A DNA stretch of 64,000 nucleotides, taken from positions 1,178,001 to 1,242,000 of the forward strand of contig NC_020516.1 of NCBI RefSeq assembly GCF_000349945.1, written 5' to 3'. A program made the position numbers and the translations under genes. The stretch is from Azoarcus sp. KH32C. GTDB lineage: Bacteria; Pseudomonadota; Gammaproteobacteria; Burkholderiales; Rhodocyclaceae. Shown here one piece after another: positions 43,307 to 52,407 of the stretch (position 1 is the stretch's first letter; the number at the start of each line of letters is the position of its first letter). Under the pieces are notes generated by a model that made no database searches, was not told the DNA's origin, and saw only the letters and a list, made by a program, of their open reading frames with translations.

Positions 43307-43675
43307 ATGCCGCCCCGCGTGATTCCCGTCGGAATGCTTGCCTGTCTTACGCTGCTGGTCGTCGCCAGCGCGTGGGCTCAGCCTGCACCGTCCGCCGCCG
43401 GCAATCCAGCCGAGACTGCGCCCACCCCCGGTGGCAAAGGGACGGAAAAGGGCGCTGCAGCCCCGAAGCGCCCCCCCTTCCGCGATACCGCCGGCTACCG
43501 CTACCCCGCGATCTCGAGCACCGTGCGCGACATGCAGAACATGGCCTACGCGATGCAGTTACGCGACTATTGCGCCGACGACCGGGTGTCGGACGACTTC
43601 GTGAAGGAACAGCTCGCCCGTTTCAGCCGTGTCACTGGTCGCACGGAAACCTGCCGCACGCTGCTCGCGTATTGA
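43307..43675 (+). CDS. small secreted protein of unknown function
   Basis: 122 residues. A signal peptide (cleavage after ASAWA-QPA) is followed by a Pro/Ala/Gly-rich stretch to residue ~50 and a compact C-terminal part with two cysteines (DYCADDRVSDDF, TETCRTLL). I recognise no family. TTG 43298 is an alternative start; ATG 43307 fits the signal peptide better. Confidence 0.7.
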   Translation: MPPRVIPVGMLACLTLLVVASAWAQPAPSAAGNPAETAPTPGGKGTEKGAAAPKRPPFRDTAGYRYPAISSTVRDMQNMAYAMQLRDYCADDRVSDDFVKEQLARFSRVTGRTETCRTLLAY

Positions 43676-43681
43676 GCATGC

Positions 43682-45562
43682 CTACTTAGTAGCGAGGTAG
43701 GCCCGGAAGGCCTCGGCAGTCATCGGTCGGCCGAACAGCGGCCCCTGCTGCAGGTGGCAGCCGAGCGCGGAGAGGAAGGCCTGCTGTGCGTCCGTTTCGA
43801 CGCCGCGCGCGAGCACATCGAGTCCAAGGATGCCAGCCATGCTCGAAATTGCCTCGACGATCGCATCGCTGTCGTCGCGGATGCCGACCTCGCGCACGAG
43901 CTGCGGGTCGAGCTTCAGCGCACGCACCGGGTAGCGCTTGAGACGGGGAATCGACGCGAGGCCGCGACCGAAATCGTCGATCGCGAGTTGCACGCCCATC
44001 TCCGCGATGGCGGCAACCGTCGTGACGACGCGCGCGCTGTCGTCGCAGAACACCCGCTCGTCGAGGTCCAGCTCCAGCAGCCGGGCCGGCAAGCCGGAGG
44101 CGGCCAGCGCGTGGCGCACGCGAGCGGCGAGGTCGCCGTGCGTGATCTGCTCCAGCGCGATATTGACCGTCACTCGCACGCCCTGTCCGGCGCCGTTCCA
44201 TGTCGCGGCTTCGGTGCAGGCGGTCTGCAGGATCCAGTCCCCCATCCGCGTGAGTTGGCCGGCATCGCGCGCGACGCCGGCGAAGCGCTGGAAGGGAATC
44301 AGACCGAGTTCCGGGTGATGCCAGCGCAGCAGCGCCTCGCCGCCGCGCACGGAATTGTCCCGGGCGTCGATCAGCGGCTGGAAATGGACTTCCAGCTGCT
44401 TGAGGTCGACCGCCTGCCGCAGCCGCGTTTCGAACGCGAGCAGCGGTGCGTCAGGCAGGTCGTGCATGACGACGGCCGCGCCGGGATGGGATTTCGATTC
44501 GATCGGGTAGGCGAGGATGTCGACGTCGAAGACACTGCCATCCTTGCGCCGATGCTGCCAGATACCGGATTCAGTCGGATTGCGGCCGTCTTCCGGTTGC
44601 ACCCGCAGGTCGCCGATCCGCATTCCGCATAGCGCTGTCCGCGAGTAACCGTACACGCGCGCGGCGGCGGCATTGGCAGCGAAGATGCCGAGTTCCGGCC
44701 CTTCGCATAGCAGCGTCGGGAGTGGACTGTCGGCGAAGACGCGCTCGATTGCATCGTCCCCCGTCTCGGGAGAAATGGGCGCCGACGCCGAGTCCCCAGT
44801 TGATGCGATCTTCGGCTGATCCGCCGGCGGCAGAATCAGCAGACGCCAGTCGGGCTTGGGGCCCGGCAGCACGCGTGCGTGTATCGCCTCCGCGCGACCC
44901 GGCACCTGCAGGCACGCCACGGGCGAGGCGTTGACGCCCGGCCATTCGACCTCCATGCACGCGTTCAAAGCGTGGCCGACGATGCTTCCGCGCTTGAGGC
45001 CCAGGGCTTCGAGCGCGGCGGCGTTGGTGGCGGCGATGCGTTCGTTTTCGTCGATCACGATCACGGGCTGCTCGACCGCTGCGGCAAGCCGCGGCCACAC
45101 CGTGTCGGCGGGCGGCTCGTCGGTGAAGGGGGCGTTCGCGTACGCTTCCGCGATGATGTCCGGGCTGAGGATCAGCGCGTGGATGCCGGGACGGATGCGT
45201 GCCGCGGCGACGAAGCGCAGGTCGCGGTGCCGCTCGCCCGGCAGCGCGACGCGCAGGCTGCCGCGCATCTCGCCCTGGATGAAGAGCCGGGCGCGGGCAT
45301 CGAGGAAGTCGCGTTCGGACGGGAAGAGATCGCACAGCGGCTTGCCGGCGATCTGCCGGTAGTCGCGCTCGAGCAGCCGGCAGGCGGCGCTGTTCGCTTC
45401 GAGGACGATCTCGTCGCCCGTGATGATCAGGCCTTCGTCGAGCAGTTCGAACAGGGCAAGGTAGAGCCCGGTCTCCGCACCCTCGGAAAAATCCGGGATG
45501 AAGGGCTCTTCGGGGTTTTCATTGCCCTGCGGGGGACGGGCTGCGTTCATCTGGGCGCTCAT
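43682..45562 (-). CDS. PAS-EAL protein, probable cyclic-di-GMP phosphodiesterase
   Basis: 626 residues with two or three PAS-like sensor segments (about 30-135, 150-235, 265-370) and an EAL domain (about 380-626). The EAL motif is EALLRWHHPELG. The metal site DDFGRGLASIPRLKRYPVRALKLD keeps the DD pair and the lysine. The usual AEGVET is ARGVET, so a glutamate is replaced, and activity may be reduced. No GGDEF domain and no membrane helix are present, which suggests a cytosolic sensor of redox state or ligands. Confidence 0.85.
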   Translation of the reverse strand: MSAQMNAARPPQGNENPEEPFIPDFSEGAETGLYLALFELLDEGLIITGDEIVLEANSAACRLLERDYRQIAGKPLCDLFPSERDFLDARARLFIQGEMRGSLRVALPGERHRDLRFVAAARIRPGIHALILSPDIIAEAYANAPFTDEPPADTVWPRLAAAVEQPVIVIDENERIAATNAAALEALGLKRGSIVGHALNACMEVEWPGVNASPVACLQVPGRAEAIHARVLPGPKPDWRLLILPPADQPKIASTGDSASAPISPETGDDAIERVFADSPLPTLLCEGPELGIFAANAAAARVYGYSRTALCGMRIGDLRVQPEDGRNPTESGIWQHRRKDGSVFDVDILAYPIESKSHPGAAVVMHDLPDAPLLAFETRLRQAVDLKQLEVHFQPLIDARDNSVRGGEALLRWHHPELGLIPFQRFAGVARDAGQLTRMGDWILQTACTEAATWNGAGQGVRVTVNIALEQITHGDLAARVRHALAASGLPARLLELDLDERVFCDDSARVVTTVAAIAEMGVQLAIDDFGRGLASIPRLKRYPVRALKLDPQLVREVGIRDDSDAIVEAISSMAGILGLDVLARGVETDAQQAFLSALGCHLQQGPLFGRPMTAEAFRAYLATK

Positions 45563-45667
45563 TCCAGGTATTCGTGCGAGTTATCGGCGTGAGCCCAGAA
45601 TACTTGAACGCGCCAGCGCGCCTTTGCCGGAAAAGGCGGGGTTTGCCCCCGCTAATTCCGCGAGAAC

Positions 45668-47110
45668 TTATTTTCGTCCCAGTCCGCCGAGCAGGAAGGG
45701 GATCGGGCGCGCATTGCGCTTGGGCAGCGGCGACAGATGGTCCGCGGAGGCGCTGTCGAGGCTGCCGGCGGCGCCTGTCGGTTGATATGGCTTGCTGAAA
45801 TCGAATCCGTCGGCCGCGATCGTCGATTTCTTGCGACGTGCGGAGTCTCCGCCCTTGGCCGGCGATCCCGTGCGCGGTCCGCGCCCATTCTCGCGCGCCG
45901 GTTCGGTCTCCGCATGGCTGCCCTTGCGACCGTGCTTGCCACGGCTACCGCTTTCGTGGAAATCCGGCTCCGGGTCGAATCCGGCGACGTCTTCCTGCGG
46001 AATCTGCAGCTTGATGAGCTTTTCGATGTCGGCCAGCAGGTGCTTTTCCTCGCTGCTCACCAGCGACACCGCGCGACCCTTGCGACCGGCGCGGCCGGTG
46101 CGCCCGATGCGGTGCACGTAGTCTTCGGCGGTATGTGGCAGCTCGAAGTTGATCACCGAGGGCAGGTCGTCGATGTCCAGCCCGCGCGCCGCGACGTCGG
46201 TCGCGACGAGCACGCGCAGTTTGCCGGACTTGAAGGCTTCCAGCGCCTCGGTGCGCTGCGACTGCCCCTTGTCGCCATGGATCGCATCGGCGGCAATGTC
46301 ATGGCGCTCAAGGAAGTGCGCGAGACGGCCGCAGGCGAGCTTGGTCGCGACGAACACCAGCGCCTGGGTGTCAGGCTCGTGGCGCAGCAGATGCACCAGC
46401 AGGTTGCGCTTGAGGCCCGCCGAGACCGGGTGCACGACGTGGGTGATCGTCTCCGACACCGTATTGCGCCGCGCGACCTCGATCAGCTGCGGCTCCTTCA
46501 GCATCTGGTCGGCGAGCTTCTTGATCTCGTCCGAGAAGGTCGCCGAGAACAGCAGGCTCTGGCGGCTCGCCGGCAGCAGGTCGAGGATGCGGCGGATGTC
46601 CGGGATGAAGCCCATGTCCAGCATGCGATCGGCTTCGTCCAGCACCAGCATCTCGACCTGGTTCAGGACGATGGTCTTCTGCTGCACGTGGTCGAGGAGC
46701 CGTCCCGGTGTCGCGACGACGATCTCGACGCCGTTGCGCAGCTCCTGGATCTGCGGCTTCATGTCGACGCCGCCATAGATGCAGGTCGTGCGCAGCGGCA
46801 CGTACTTGCTGTAGGTCTTCACCGATTCGAACACCTGCATCGCGAGCTCACGTGTCGGCGCGAGGATCAACGCACGCACCGGATGGCGGGCAGGGCTCGT
46901 GGAGGCGCTGGCGTGGCGGGCGAGGCGGTTCAGCAGCGGCAGCGTGAAGCCTGCGGTCTTGCCGGTACCGGTCTGCGCACCGCCCATGATGTCGCGCCCG
47001 GCCAGCACGACGGGGATGGCCTGCTGCTGGATCGGAGTGGGGGTCGTATAACCGGTGTCGGCTACCGCGCGTAGCAACTCGGGAATCAACCCGAGGTCGG
47101 CGAAACTCAT
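45668..47110 (-). CDS. rhlE: DEAD-box RNA helicase RhlE
   Basis: 480 residues. Q motif TPTPIQQQAIP, motif I AQTGTGKTAG, motif II VLDEADRMLDMGF, motif III SATFS and motif VI HRIGRTGRAGRKG. The C-terminal tail (about 385-480) is charged and low in complexity, as in RhlE. It unwinds short RNA duplexes in ribosome assembly and mRNA turnover. Confidence 0.92.
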   Translation of the reverse strand: MSFADLGLIPELLRAVADTGYTTPTPIQQQAIPVVLAGRDIMGGAQTGTGKTAGFTLPLLNRLARHASASTSPARHPVRALILAPTRELAMQVFESVKTYSKYVPLRTTCIYGGVDMKPQIQELRNGVEIVVATPGRLLDHVQQKTIVLNQVEMLVLDEADRMLDMGFIPDIRRILDLLPASRQSLLFSATFSDEIKKLADQMLKEPQLIEVARRNTVSETITHVVHPVSAGLKRNLLVHLLRHEPDTQALVFVATKLACGRLAHFLERHDIAADAIHGDKGQSQRTEALEAFKSGKLRVLVATDVAARGLDIDDLPSVINFELPHTAEDYVHRIGRTGRAGRKGRAVSLVSSEEKHLLADIEKLIKLQIPQEDVAGFDPEPDFHESGSRGKHGRKGSHAETEPARENGRGPRTGSPAKGGDSARRKKSTIAADGFDFSKPYQPTGAAGSLDSASADHLSPLPKRNARPIPFLLGGLGRK

Positions 47111-47244
47111 AGGCGCCTATCTTCCATGGAGGCCCGCCGCGTGCTGCGCGACGCCAGGAGAGGCGATTGGATGAACGATGGCCGGAACGTCAGGGTTCCG
47201 GAACGGCTCGCGCCAACCGGCAGGCCGGGTGCTTGAAAATCAGC

Positions 47245-47250
47245 ATTATA
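47245..47250 (-). promoter_or_regulatory. -10 element of a likely rhlE promoter
   Basis: A perfect TATAAT on the minus strand, ~135 bases before the rhlE start. No convincing -35 was found, and the long leader would suit post-transcriptional control. Confidence 0.4.
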
Positions 47251-47299
47251 CATGCTTGGCCCCCGGGCCTGCAGGGACTTGAACGTCCCCGGGACAAAG

Positions 47300-48406
47300 T
47301 CAAGCGGATTTGCGCAGCGCGAGATAGCCGGTGATTTCCTCGCGGTCGTGATACAGGTGCTTGAGGCGCAGCACGAAGGGCCCTTCGTTCACGAGGCGCT
47401 TGGTGATGATCGCGCGGCACTGTTCGACGGCGTCGAGGCGCTTCTTCATCGGTAGCTTGAGGTTGAAGATCGTCCGGCGGCAGCGCCCGGTGGCGATCCA
47501 GTCCGCGACGAGCGCCGCAATCCGCGTCGGCTGCTCGACCATGTCGCACACCATCCACTCGACGGGACGTTGCGGACGCCAGGTAAAGCCATCGGCACGG
47601 ACGTGCTCGACGAGGCCTGTCGCCATCACGGAGGGAGCCATCGGGCCGTTGTCGATCGATGTCACGCGCAGCCCGCGGTGGGCGAGCTGCCAGGTCCAGC
47701 CGCCCGGTGCCGCGCCGAGATCCACCGCGCGCAGCCCCGCACGCAATCCGGCGTTGCGCTCTTCCTCCGTGAGCAGCGTGAAGATCGCCTCGGCGAGCTT
47801 CAGCGTCGAGCGGCTGCCGGCCTCGCGCAGCATGCGCAGGCGCGGAATGCCCATTGGCCATAGCGCCGCGCGGCCGGGCAGGGACGCGCACAACCATGCG
47901 GTCGACGCGTCGCCGAAAAGCACATGCAGTTCCGGCAGCCCCTTCGCACCTTCGCGGAAGGCGCCGGCCTTTTCCAGTTCGCGTTGAAGCGGCGCCGTGA
48001 AGCGGCGGCAGAAGCCGGACTGCTGCTTCGCCTCGTCCGTGTCCGGCGTCTCCAGCATCAGGCTCGCAAAGCGCTGGCCGGCTTCACGCGCCGCGGCGAC
48101 GATCGGCGTCGCCCGGTCACGTTCGGGCAGGTTGTCGACGCGGGCGAACCATGGCAGCAACTGGCGGGCGAAGATCAGCGTGCGCCAGTCGCAATGCTCT
48201 GCGAGCTCCGCGAAGTCGACCGCCTCATGGCTTTCGAAGGTCACGAAGGCCTGGCCGGGCTGGGCCCGCACGAAACCGCTCATGCCGATCTCGGCACAAA
48301 AGGCTTCCAGTTCGGTGGCCACTTCCTTTTCGAAGCCCGCGCGGCACAATGCGAGCAGGCCGTAGACGGAGAGCGGGAGGCGGTTCTGGGTGGGAGAAGG
48401 ATGCAT
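47300..48406 (-). CDS. rlmM: 23S rRNA (cytidine-2498 2'-O) methyltransferase
   Basis: 368 residues. A THUMP-like N-terminal half (GLLALCRAGFEKEVATEL) precedes an RrmJ-fold methyltransferase with the SAM motif VDLGAAPGGWTWQLAHRG. The catalytic KDKE-like pieces include the lysine in FNLKLPMKKR. The start at 48406 gives the usual family length. Confidence 0.92.
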   Translation of the reverse strand: MHPSPTQNRLPLSVYGLLALCRAGFEKEVATELEAFCAEIGMSGFVRAQPGQAFVTFESHEAVDFAELAEHCDWRTLIFARQLLPWFARVDNLPERDRATPIVAAAREAGQRFASLMLETPDTDEAKQQSGFCRRFTAPLQRELEKAGAFREGAKGLPELHVLFGDASTAWLCASLPGRAALWPMGIPRLRMLREAGSRSTLKLAEAIFTLLTEEERNAGLRAGLRAVDLGAAPGGWTWQLAHRGLRVTSIDNGPMAPSVMATGLVEHVRADGFTWRPQRPVEWMVCDMVEQPTRIAALVADWIATGRCRRTIFNLKLPMKKRLDAVEQCRAIITKRLVNEGPFVLRLKHLYHDREEITGYLALRKSA

Positions 48407-48515
48407 GGATGCTCGAGTGCGGCGACGGTGGATGCCGTGTGGGGACGGCGGGAACGCGCGGATGATAAGCCGCGCCACGCCGCGCGCCTAGCCCGGATAT
48501 CCCGCCGGGCCGGAC

Positions 48516-48860
48516 TCAGTGCTTGGCGGCTTGCTTGCTCTCGCCACCCGTTTCGGCCGCTGCCGGCTTTGCGGTGGGGGTGACGGTGGGCGGAACGGTC
48601 TGGATGTTGTGTTCGGTCATGTAGTCGTTCATCTCGCGCCAGCCGCTGAAGATCGCCGCCTTTTGCGCTTTCGGGTTCAGCGCATAGCAGTCTTCCAGCG
48701 CACGGCCAGCGTGGCGGCAGGCGCCGCCGATCGCCTTGCCTTCGGCCTCGGCCGCCGCCTCTTCCTTTTTCGGATCAGGCAGACCGAGCAGCTCGGTGGT
48801 TCGCTCGCATGCGGTCAGCGCGAGCAGCAGCATCAGCGGGACAAGTCGTCGGGCAAGCAT
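48516..48860 (-). CDS. small lipoprotein of unknown function
   Basis: 114 residues. A lipobox LLLALTAC (Cys ~18) marks lipid attachment. The body is rich in Ala/Glu/Lys with a central CRHAGRALEDCYALNPKA, whose cysteine pair with an Asn-Pro-Lys loop is typical of small entericidin-like or 'CHCH-like' envelope proteins. Function unknown. Confidence 0.75.
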   Translation of the reverse strand: MLARRLVPLMLLLALTACERTTELLGLPDPKKEEAAAEAEGKAIGGACRHAGRALEDCYALNPKAQKAAIFSGWREMNDYMTEHNIQTVPPTVTPTAKPAAAETGGESKQAAKH

Positions 48861-49011
48861 GGTCTAAAGTGTATCTGCGGGGTGGCCTGAGGACTTTAAC
48901 GTCATCGCGGGAAAAATCTTGATGCAATGATAGATCGTCGCGGGCGACGGGGTATGGCGAGTGGTTCTATACTTCGCGCTTTGCACGTTTACGGTCGTAA
49001 AGGAAGCTGGA

Positions 49012-50340
49012 ATGAAGCCTGTGGCTCGAGTACTGCAAAATGGTTTTACGGCGCTGCTCTGTTGTGGCGCCTTGGTCGGTTTGCCCGCGACGGTGCATGC
49101 GGCGAAACCCAAGGCCGCTCCGGCCGCCCCCGCGAAGGCAGCTCCAGCCGCCGGACCGCGTGAAATCCGCCTCGGGCATCAGCTCGATCCGGACCGCGCC
49201 GAAGCGTTGCAGAAGCTCGTTACCCGCTTCAACGAGCGCAGCAAGGATTACCGCATCGTGCTGACGGCGCTGGCCGACGGCGATACGCCGGACATGGCCA
49301 TCGTCCTGGGCGACGATCTCGAGCGCTACTTCAGCGGCAAGGTCGGCTACAAGCCGCTGTCGGCCGTGATGCGTGATGCAGGCGTGCCGCTGCAGACGCT
49401 GAAGCCGCCCGCCACGATGACCCGTTCGCTGGTCGACGGCAAGGGGCAGTTGCTGGCGCTGCCGGTCGCGTTGTCGACGCCGGTCATGTACTTCAATCGC
49501 AACGAATTCAAGCGCGTCGGCCTCAACCCCGATGCGCTCCCGAAGACCTGGTTCGATCTGCAGCAAGTGCTCGGCCAACTGGTCGACGCCGGTTCGCAAT
49601 GCCCCTACACGGTCTCGCAACCGGGCCGCGTGATGATCGAGAACACCAGCGCCTGGCATAACGAGCCGGTCGCCGCGCGTCAGGCCAAGGGCGAGCGGGC
49701 GGCTTTTAATGGCATGCTGCAGGTCAAGCACATCGCGATGATGGCGAGCTGGCATCGTGCGCGCTACCTGCGCACCTTCGACACCGACAGCGAAGCCGAG
49801 GGCCGCTTCGCCGCCGGCGAGTGCGCGGTGATCGCTGCCCCGTCGTCGAGCTGGACCGACTTCCGCCGCAAGGCGAATTTCGAGGTCGGCATCGCCCCGC
49901 TGCCCTACCACGACGATTTTGCCGGCGGCGGCGCTCCGCAGAACACGCTGGCCGAAGGGGGCGCCATGTGGGTGTCCGCAGGCAAGCCGGCCGCCGAGTA
50001 CAAGGGCGTCGCGCAGTTCGTCGCATTCTGGCTGCAGCCTGAAAACCAGATCGCCTGGGAACGCGAATCGGGCTACCTGCCGCTCAACCGTGCCGGCGTC
50101 TTCGCGGCACAGAGCGACCTGTTGGCGCCCGACCTCGATAACGTGCGCGTCGCCGTCGCCCAGCTCACCGCCAAGCCTGCCACGGCCGATTCGAGCGCCA
50201 CGTCCATCACTGGCCGTTCCCGCGTGATGAGCATCCTCGACGAAGAGCTCCGTGCCGTATGGGCCGATCGCAAGCCCGCCAAGGAGGCGCTGGACACTGC
50301 GGTGGTGCGTGTGCAGAGCCTGATGTCCGGCGTACGCTGA
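49012..50340 (+). CDS. ABC transporter solute-binding protein (UgpB-like)
   Basis: 442 residues with a signal peptide (cleavage after VHA-AKP, residue ~31) and a type 1 extracellular solute-binding fold. Characteristic parts are RLGHQLDPDRAEALQKLVTRF, LALPVALSTPVMYFNRNEF and GGAMWVSAGKPAAEYKG. Together with the adjacent ugpQ this points to glycerol-3-phosphate or glycerophosphodiesters as ligand. No permease or ATPase genes are nearby. AAAGGAAGC precedes the ATG. Confidence 0.82.
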   Translation: MKPVARVLQNGFTALLCCGALVGLPATVHAAKPKAAPAAPAKAAPAAGPREIRLGHQLDPDRAEALQKLVTRFNERSKDYRIVLTALADGDTPDMAIVLGDDLERYFSGKVGYKPLSAVMRDAGVPLQTLKPPATMTRSLVDGKGQLLALPVALSTPVMYFNRNEFKRVGLNPDALPKTWFDLQQVLGQLVDAGSQCPYTVSQPGRVMIENTSAWHNEPVAARQAKGERAAFNGMLQVKHIAMMASWHRARYLRTFDTDSEAEGRFAAGECAVIAAPSSSWTDFRRKANFEVGIAPLPYHDDFAGGGAPQNTLAEGGAMWVSAGKPAAEYKGVAQFVAFWLQPENQIAWERESGYLPLNRAGVFAAQSDLLAPDLDNVRVAVAQLTAKPATADSSATSITGRSRVMSILDEELRAVWADRKPAKEALDTAVVRVQSLMSGVR

Positions 50341-50350
50341 CGAGATCGCG

Positions 50351-51103
50351 ATGGCCGCGCGCGACTGGTCCCTGCCACGCGTCCTGGCGCACCGCTGCGG
50401 CGGCACCTTGGCGCCGGAGAACACGCTGGCGGGGCTGGCCGTCGCGGCCGCCTGCAATTGTGGTGGCGTCGAATTCGACGTGATGCTCAATGCCAGCGGC
50501 TCGCCGGTGTTGATTCACGATGAGACGCTGGAACGCACGACCAGCGGCCGGGGCCGCGTCGCCGACCTCCCCGACGAGGCGATGGCGACGCTGGACGCGG
50601 GCACGTGGTTCGACTCGCGTTTTGCCGGCGAACGGATTCCGTCGCTCGAGTCCGCGCTGGCCCGCTGTATCGCGCTCGACTTGGCAATCAACCTCGAGAT
50701 CAAGCCCTCGGAAGGCGCCGACGAGGCGACCGCCGAATGCGTCGTTCGCACGCTGCGGCGCCACTGGAGCGGCGGAGCCCCCCCGCTGGTGCTGTCGTCT
50801 TTTTCCGAAGCATCGCTCGCGGTCGCCGCCGCGCTCGCGCCCGAGATGCCACGCGGGCTGCTCGTCGGGGCCGTCCCCGACGACTGGGAGGAACGCTGCC
50901 GCCGGCTCGGCGCCGTGTCGCTCCATGCCGGCGAGCGCTCGCTCGACCATGCGACCGTGGCGGCGGTCCGACAAGCCGGACTCCGCATGGCCTGCTACAC
51001 GGTGAACGATCCCCTCCAGGCGCAGACGCTCTCGAAATGGGGCGTGGACTGCGTGATCACGGACCGCCCCGACATCGTTCGCGCCGCAGACCGCGGGCTC
51101 TGA
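50351..51103 (+). CDS. ugpQ: glycerophosphodiester phosphodiesterase
   Basis: 250 residues of the GDPD TIM-barrel family. The motif AHRCGGTLAPENTLAG carries the catalytic histidine, though the usual glycine after HR is Cys; EFDVMLNASGSPVLIHDETLERTT has the metal-binding Glu/Asp and second His. It splits glycerophosphodiesters into glycerol-3-phosphate and an alcohol. It lies ten bases after the solute-binding protein gene, so they are co-transcribed. Confidence 0.9.
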   Translation: MAARDWSLPRVLAHRCGGTLAPENTLAGLAVAAACNCGGVEFDVMLNASGSPVLIHDETLERTTSGRGRVADLPDEAMATLDAGTWFDSRFAGERIPSLESALARCIALDLAINLEIKPSEGADEATAECVVRTLRRHWSGGAPPLVLSSFSEASLAVAAALAPEMPRGLLVGAVPDDWEERCRRLGAVSLHAGERSLDHATVAAVRQAGLRMACYTVNDPLQAQTLSKWGVDCVITDRPDIVRAADRGL

Positions 51104-51114
51104 TCCCCGCTTTC

Positions 51115-51144
51115 TTGACGGGGCGCCGCCCGGCCCCCTAACAT
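51115..51144 (+). promoter_or_regulatory. sigma-70 promoter of ispB
   Basis: TTGACG and TAACAT are 18 bases apart, 26 bases before the TTG start. The -35 overlaps a short CCCCG/CGGGG hairpin after ugpQ. Confidence 0.5.
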
Positions 51145-51170
51145 CGCCCTTTTTTCGCGAGCACGCAGCC

Positions 51171-52139
51171 TTGTCGACCCAGCAGCTCTACGCGCCGATC
51201 GCAGCCGATATGCAGGCCGTCGATGCGGTGATCCGTCAGCGTCTCTACTCCGATGTCGTGCTCATCCGGCAGGTCGCGGAGTACATCATCCAAAGCGGCG
51301 GCAAGCGCCTGCGCCCGGCGCTGGTGCTGTTTTCGGCCAACGCGATGGGATACCGGGGCGTTCATCACCACGAACTGGCGGCCGTCGTCGAGTTCATTCA
51401 CACCGCGACCTTGCTGCACGACGACGTCGTGGACGAATCCGAGCTGCGCCGCGGCAACAAGACGGCGAATGCGATGTTCGGCAACGCCGCGTCGGTTCTC
51501 GTCGGCGATTTCCTCTATTCGCGTGCCTTCCAGATGATGGTCGGCGTCAACAACATGCGCGTGATGCAGGTCCTGGCCGATGCGACGAACATGATCGCCG
51601 AGGGCGAGGTGCTGCAATTGCTGAACTGTCACAACGCGGATGTCGAGATCGAGGACTACCTGCGCGTGATCCGCTACAAGACGGCGAAACTGTTCGAGGC
51701 TGCGACGCGTCTGGGCGCGATCCTCTCCGGCGCCGACCAAGAGACGGAGGAACGCATGGCCGCCTTCGGCATGCACCTCGGCACCGCCTTTCAGCTCATC
51801 GACGACGTGCTGGACTACTCGTCCGACGAAGCCGCGACTGGCAAACACCTCGGCGACGACCTCGCCGAAGGCAAGCCGACGCTGCCGCTGATCCATGCGA
51901 TGCAGCACGGCACGCCCGAGCAGGCGGCACTGGTCCGTGGCGCGATCGAAAGCGGTGGGCGCGACGAATTTCCGAGGATTCTCGAAGCGATTCACGAGAC
52001 TGGCGCCCTGGAAGAGACGCGCCGTCACGCGCGCGCCGAGGCGCAACGCGCGATCGACGCAATTTCTTCACTTTCCCCTTCCATTTTCAAAGAAGCGCTG
52101 CTACAATTATCGGACTTTGCAGTTGAGAGAAATCACTAA
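51171..52139 (+). CDS. ispB: octaprenyl diphosphate synthase
   Basis: 322 residues of the trans-prenyltransferase family. The first Asp-rich motif is LLHDDVVDES (near residue 84) and the second LIDDVLDYSSD (near residue 211). GGKRLRPALVLFSA is the substrate-binding region. It makes the side chain of ubiquinone. The start is TTG; residues STQQLYAPIAADMQAVDAV match the family N-terminus directly after it. Ends 17 bases before the tRNA gene. Confidence 0.93.
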   Translation: MSTQQLYAPIAADMQAVDAVIRQRLYSDVVLIRQVAEYIIQSGGKRLRPALVLFSANAMGYRGVHHHELAAVVEFIHTATLLHDDVVDESELRRGNKTANAMFGNAASVLVGDFLYSRAFQMMVGVNNMRVMQVLADATNMIAEGEVLQLLNCHNADVEIEDYLRVIRYKTAKLFEAATRLGAILSGADQETEERMAAFGMHLGTAFQLIDDVLDYSSDEAATGKHLGDDLAEGKPTLPLIHAMQHGTPEQAALVRGAIESGGRDEFPRILEAIHETGALEETRRHARAEAQRAIDAISSLSPSIFKEALLQLSDFAVERNH

Positions 52140-52156
52140 CAACTGCTCGGTACCGT

Positions 52157-52233
52157 CGGGGAATAGCTCAGCCTGGTAGAGCACTGCGTTCGGGACGCAG
52201 GGGCCGGAGGTTCGAATCCTCTTTCCCCGACCA
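52157..52233 (+). tRNA. tRNA-Pro (CGG anticodon)
   Basis: 77 bases that fold as a tRNA. Acceptor CGGGGAA pairs with TTCCCCG. The anticodon stem CTGCG/CGCAG encloses TTCGGGA (anticodon CGG), and the T arm is GGAGGTTCGAATCCTC. CCA is encoded. Its 3' end is the probable attachment site of the following integrase. Confidence 0.96.
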
Positions 52234-52407
52234 CAAATTCGTTGCGAATCAACCCGTTATGATTCGCGCTGCGGCTAAATGGAGCAAACTCGACCAGGGT
52301 TTGCTCCATTTTTGCTCCAACGTCCGGAGCAGCCGTCCCGCGATCCGTTCGCGGCATGCCCTCCGCTTTTGCCTATACCGGTACTCGCCCTCATCGGAGT
52401 ATCGCGC

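Noticed and set aside
52279..52407. Longer N-terminus for the integrase
   Set aside because: It lies in the tRNA flank, is proline-rich and lacks a ribosome-binding site.
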